From Anaerolineae bacterium (GTDB taxonomy: Bacteria; Chloroflexota; Anaerolineae; Aggregatilineales; Aggregatilineaceae): a stretch of 17,589 nt of DNA. The first letter of the stretch is position 1, and every line of letters starts with the position of its first letter. The position numbers and the translations under genes were made by a program. The notes below the pieces were generated by a model. That model was given only the letters and a program-made list of their open reading frames with translations, was not told where the DNA came from and made no database searches. Shown here piece after piece: positions 15,105 to 17,589 of the stretch. The stretch is taken from NCBI GenBank assembly GCA_016929355.1, contig JAFGJA010000282.1, forward strand, positions 1 through 17,589, read 5' to 3'.

Positions 15105-15134
15105 CTACTCCCCCGCCATAACCCGTAATCAAAA

Positions 15135-15168
15135 GCCCCCGGTCAGTTTGGCCGGGGGTTTGTTTTTT
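15135..15168. terminator. Strong bidirectional rho-independent terminator
   Basis: cccccgg (15136-15142) pairs perfectly with ccggggg (15152-15158) around a nine-base loop. On the plus strand the stem is followed by TTTG and then six T residues (15163-15168), 31 bases after the stop of the large lipoprotein gene. On the minus strand it is followed by CTTTT, so it can also stop transcription past the convergent end of the lipoprotein gene. It lies between two convergent genes. Confidence 0.88.
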
Positions 15169-15197
15169 CAGGATTTGCGATAATTTCGGATCAGGGC

Positions 15198-15941
15198 TTA
15201 TTCGTCCAACGAGGCCAGCGCAGACGGTTTATGCGGCGGAGTATCCAGGTTAAGAGGCTTGGTATCGGCTTCCTCTAACACATGCTGTTCCAGGTTGATC
15301 GGTTTCATCGGCTGAGTTACATCCAGATTCGGGATCAGTTCGGTCCAACTCGGCAGCAAGCGCCAATAGCCCGGTCCATCCGTATGGGCATAGGGGCGAA
15401 ATGGCAGGGGCCGCACCAGCAAACTCGACAGATCAGTTTTGCGCCCATTGTGCGACAGCCGGTAATAAAACAGCCGGAACACATGCACGCCATCCGTCAC
15501 CGCGAAAGCCGGTTCACTGCCATGATTGCGCACATACGCATCGCCCTTATACAGCAAGGCGACATCCAAATAAGCGGCATCTAAGGACAGACTTTCCGAG
15601 GGAAAGACATAACACGTCGGTTGATTGTTTTCGGTCAATTCCAGACGCGAACGGTAGACTGGCAGCAAATATCCACGCTCGACCAATGGCAGATAGCGCG
15701 CCGGGAATGAACCGGGGATCAGCGCGACATCTGTCGCCTCGGTTTGCCGCCACTGCCGCGCCTTATGATAGCCACTCCCACCCGTTTCCGTAACCTGGTA
15801 AATTTTGCCCTGCGCAAAGAACATCGCCCCTGTGGGCAACCGCGCCGTTTCGACTTCTGGAAGATTAGCAATATAGTCAACAGCCTTGAGATCGGTCACG
15901 ATGTAAACCCCCTTTTTGATCAAATCGCCGAGTTTAACCAT
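15198..15941 (-). CDS. Cytoplasmic protein of unknown function
   Basis: I do not recognise this 247-residue protein. It has no signal peptide, membrane helix or known catalytic motif. The first ~60 residues (starting MVKLGDLIKKGVYIVTDL and then TGAMFFAQGKIYQVTET) look like a small beta-rich unit. The middle is rich in aromatic residues and beta strands, and the last ~40 residues (from NLDVTQPMKPI) are Pro/Glu-rich and probably flexible. The open frame extends upstream to 16139, but that part overlaps the divergent lipoprotein gene and has a different composition, so ATG 15941 is preferred. No ribosome site is visible before it, which leaves the start uncertain; a leaderless or weakly translated message is possible. 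It is convergent with the large lipoprotein gene and 47 bases from the divergent lipoprotein start. Confidence 0.72.
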   Translation of the reverse strand: MVKLGDLIKKGVYIVTDLKAVDYIANLPEVETARLPTGAMFFAQGKIYQVTETGGSGYHKARQWRQTEATDVALIPGSFPARYLPLVERGYLLPVYRSRLELTENNQPTCYVFPSESLSLDAAYLDVALLYKGDAYVRNHGSEPAFAVTDGVHVFRLFYYRLSHNGRKTDLSSLLVRPLPFRPYAHTDGPGYWRLLPSWTELIPNLDVTQPMKPINLEQHVLEEADTKPLNLDTPPHKPSALASLDE

Positions 15942-15947
15942 AATGGT

Positions 15948-15965
15948 ACAACAATTTGCTGTTGT
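15948..15965. promoter_or_regulatory. Inverted repeat in the 47-bp divergent intergenic region
   Basis: ACAACA (15948-15953) and TGTTGT (15960-15965) form a perfect 6+6 inverted repeat with a six-base centre, placed between two divergent starts (15941 minus, 15989 plus). This is the size and position of a dimeric repressor operator that could control both genes. No convincing promoter hexamers could be assigned around it. Confidence 0.35.
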
Positions 15966-15988
15966 TTTAGTTGCGTGGGGATAGTTAA

Positions 15989-17589
15989 TTGGTCCTAATA
16001 AAACGATTTTTGCTCCTGTTGGCGCTGCTGGCCCTACCTGGAATCGTGCTGACGGCGTGCCAGGATACCGATCCCGACTCCGGTAGTATGACAATCCGCG
16101 TCGAAGTGGATGGGGAACGCCTCGTTTACCGTTACGCACAACGGATTTCCGTCGGGCAGTTTTTGGAGGAGATCGGGATCGCGATGGATGAAGACGACGA
16201 AGTGAATCCGCTGATCCAGACTCAGATTCGTGACGAAATGACGATCACGGTCACGCGCGTGGTCCAAAGCCGGGAGTGTGAAGAACAGCCGCTTCCGTAT
16301 GCACGCGAATACCTGGAAACGCAAAATTTGCCCGCCGGGGAAGAAGAAATCGCCCAGACCGGCGAAAATGGCACGATTCAGATTTGCTACCGGATCACGG
16401 AAAAAGACGGGATCGAAACCAGCCGGGTTGAAGTCAGCCGGATTACGATTAAAGAGCCGCGTAACGAATTGATCTACAAAGGCAGCGAGCCGCTTGATAC
16501 GCTGATCCCGATTGAAGGCATCTTGACCTATTTGCATGATGGGCAAGCCTGGATCATTGAGGGCAACACCGTCAATTCAAATCCGATCACCGATGATGGG
16601 TTATTAGATGGGCGTGTGTTTGAACTTTCAGCCGATGGTAAACAATTGTTGTATACGCGCAGCACCCCGGATGAGGATGATCCCAGTTTTTCAAACGAGC
16701 TATGGGCCATTCTGGATACTACCGCCAATTTTCCGCGCGCGGTTCAGTTGATCGAAGATGTGCGCACGGCGGAGTGGGTTCCCGATCAACCGCCGTACAC
16801 GTTGAGCTATTCGACAATCACCACCACCTCCGATGGGGAAAATTGGCGCGCTTATAACGATCTGTATCTCGTCCAACTCGATCCCGAATCCGGCGAGATG
16901 CTGCCCGCCACCATCAAAGAAATCGTTGGAATCAACTCACTTGGCAGTTATGCCTATTGGGGGCGACGCTTCGCCTGGTCGCCGGATGGAACGCGGCTGG
17001 CCTGGGCCAACGCGGACAGCCTGGGTTTGGTCAATCTGGAAACCGGCGATTTTGACACACTGCTGTCGTTTCAGGAATACGCGCCGCTATTGGAGCGGGC
17101 GGCGGTCTGGGTTCCGACGCTGTCCTGGTCGGCATATGGGCAGTTGATCACGACCATACACGGCGCGCCTTACGCCAATGAAGCACCTAAAGACAGCATC
17201 ATTTTTGACATGGCGGTGCTTGATGTGGAAACCGACTTGCAAATCGAAACCTTTATCCCGCAGATTGGCATCTGGTCCTCGCCCACCTATTCGCCCCTGG
17301 TCACAGGCGCAGACGGCACACCCACATATTCCATCGCCTATTTTAAGGCGAAGGAACCGTTGAACAGTCCCGGCTCCGAATACTTTCTCTGGGTAGCGGA
17401 TCGGGATGGCAGCAACGCGCGGCAGGTCTTCCCGCCTGCCGATCAACCCGGTCTACGTTCGCCTGATCCCGAAGATGGCATCGCGTGGAGTCCGAACGCG
17501 CGCCAGATCGCCTTGATCTACCAGAGCAACCTGTGGATCATCGATCTCAAATCGGATCAATCTTATCCAATTACACGCGATGGACGGGC
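15989..17589 (+). CDS. Lipoprotein with DUF348, G5 and TolB-like propeller domains (partial, 3' end outside window)
   Basis: An open frame of 533 codons runs to the window edge without a stop. It starts at TTG 15989, directly after an in-frame TAA (15986-15988) and eight bases after GGGG. The signal peptide MVLIKRFLLLLALLALPGIV leads to the lipobox LTAC with C24 as the probable lipidated residue. DUF348 (ubiquitin-like) covers about 35-90 (VEVDGERLVYRYA, MTITVTRV). A G5 domain follows at about 93-166 (RECEEQPLPYAREYL, QTGENGTIQICYRIT, IYKG). After that comes a beta-propeller with blade motifs LSADGKQLLYTR (213-224), WSPDGTRLAWA (330-340), LSWSAYGQLI (378-387) and WSPNARQIALI (500-510). G5 and DUF348 are known from cell-wall proteins such as Rpf and YabE, where G5 is thought to bind wall glycans. 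The propeller partner suggests a surface-anchored binding protein. Confidence 0.88.
   Translation, partial: MVLIKRFLLLLALLALPGIVLTACQDTDPDSGSMTIRVEVDGERLVYRYAQRISVGQFLEEIGIAMDEDDEVNPLIQTQIRDEMTITVTRVVQSRECEEQPLPYAREYLETQNLPAGEEEIAQTGENGTIQICYRITEKDGIETSRVEVSRITIKEPRNELIYKGSEPLDTLIPIEGILTYLHDGQAWIIEGNTVNSNPITDDGLLDGRVFELSADGKQLLYTRSTPDEDDPSFSNELWAILDTTANFPRAVQLIEDVRTAEWVPDQPPYTLSYSTITTTSDGENWRAYNDLYLVQLDPESGEMLPATIKEIVGINSLGSYAYWGRRFAWSPDGTRLAWANADSLGLVNLETGDFDTLLSFQEYAPLLERAAVWVPTLSWSAYGQLITTIHGAPYANEAPKDSIIFDMAVLDVETDLQIETFIPQIGIWSSPTYSPLVTGADGTPTYSIAYFKAKEPLNSPGSEYFLWVADRDGSNARQVFPPADQPGLRSPDPEDGIAWSPNARQIALIYQSNLWIIDLKSDQSYPITRDGR

Noticed and set aside
15942..16139. N-terminal extension of the unknown minus-strand gene to an ATG at 16139
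   Set aside because: It would overlap the divergent lipoprotein's signal peptide and DUF348 region, which is well supported on the other strand.
16034..16546. A 170-codon minus-strand frame in the DUF348-G5 region
   Set aside because: The plus-strand frame has a signal peptide, lipobox and recognisable domains over the same bases; the minus frame has none.

Overview
The window looks like chromosomal DNA of a Chloroflexota bacterium, probably an Anaerolineae relative. The reasons are moderate GC, lipoproteins with Thr/Pro-rich linkers, a DUF348-G5-propeller lipoprotein, and a MoxR/DUF58/RDD/SpoIIM set in a genome that shows no other sporulation genes here. This placement is an inference from family content; no rRNA or other marker is present. 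Genes are dense on both strands. I see no insertion sequence, phage, CRISPR array, tRNA or rRNA.

Region 1 (1-3437) is a cell-envelope module: the 3' end of a MoxR-type AAA+ ATPase translationally joined to a DUF58 protein on the + strand, then an RDD membrane protein (-) and a SpoIIM-family membrane protein (+) that diverge from a gap of only 33 bp. Region 2 (3461-5264, - strand) is an ECF sigma factor followed at once by a two-helix membrane protein that is probably its anti-sigma factor, then a membrane-anchored protein of unknown function. Region 3 (5464-6219, +) is a single ParA/MinD-like ATPase whose signature lysine is replaced by arginine; a long inverted repeat separates it from the next unit.

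Region 4 (10805 down to 6354, - strand) is a four-gene operon: MacB/LolD-type ATPase, double-FtsX permease, a second paralogous ATPase, and a stand-alone STAS protein. Two ATPases for one permease, plus a STAS partner, make it the most distinctive operon in the window. Region 5 (11054-15104, +) holds a 54-residue C2HC zinc-ribbon-like protein with its own terminator, then a 1219-residue lipoprotein with eight cadherin/Ig-like repeats and a C-terminal SGNH-hydrolase-like domain that seems to have lost its catalytic residues.

Region 6 (15198-17589) contains a cytoplasmic protein of unknown function (-). Diverging from it, past a small perfect inverted repeat, is a TTG-started lipoprotein (+) with DUF348, G5 and TolB-like propeller domains that runs off the right edge. 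No stretch longer than 300 bases is without a gene. Most of the gene content acts at or outside the cytoplasmic membrane. No single clearly new system is proven, but the ABC-ATPase/STAS operon and the large repeat lipoprotein are the best candidates for undescribed biology.
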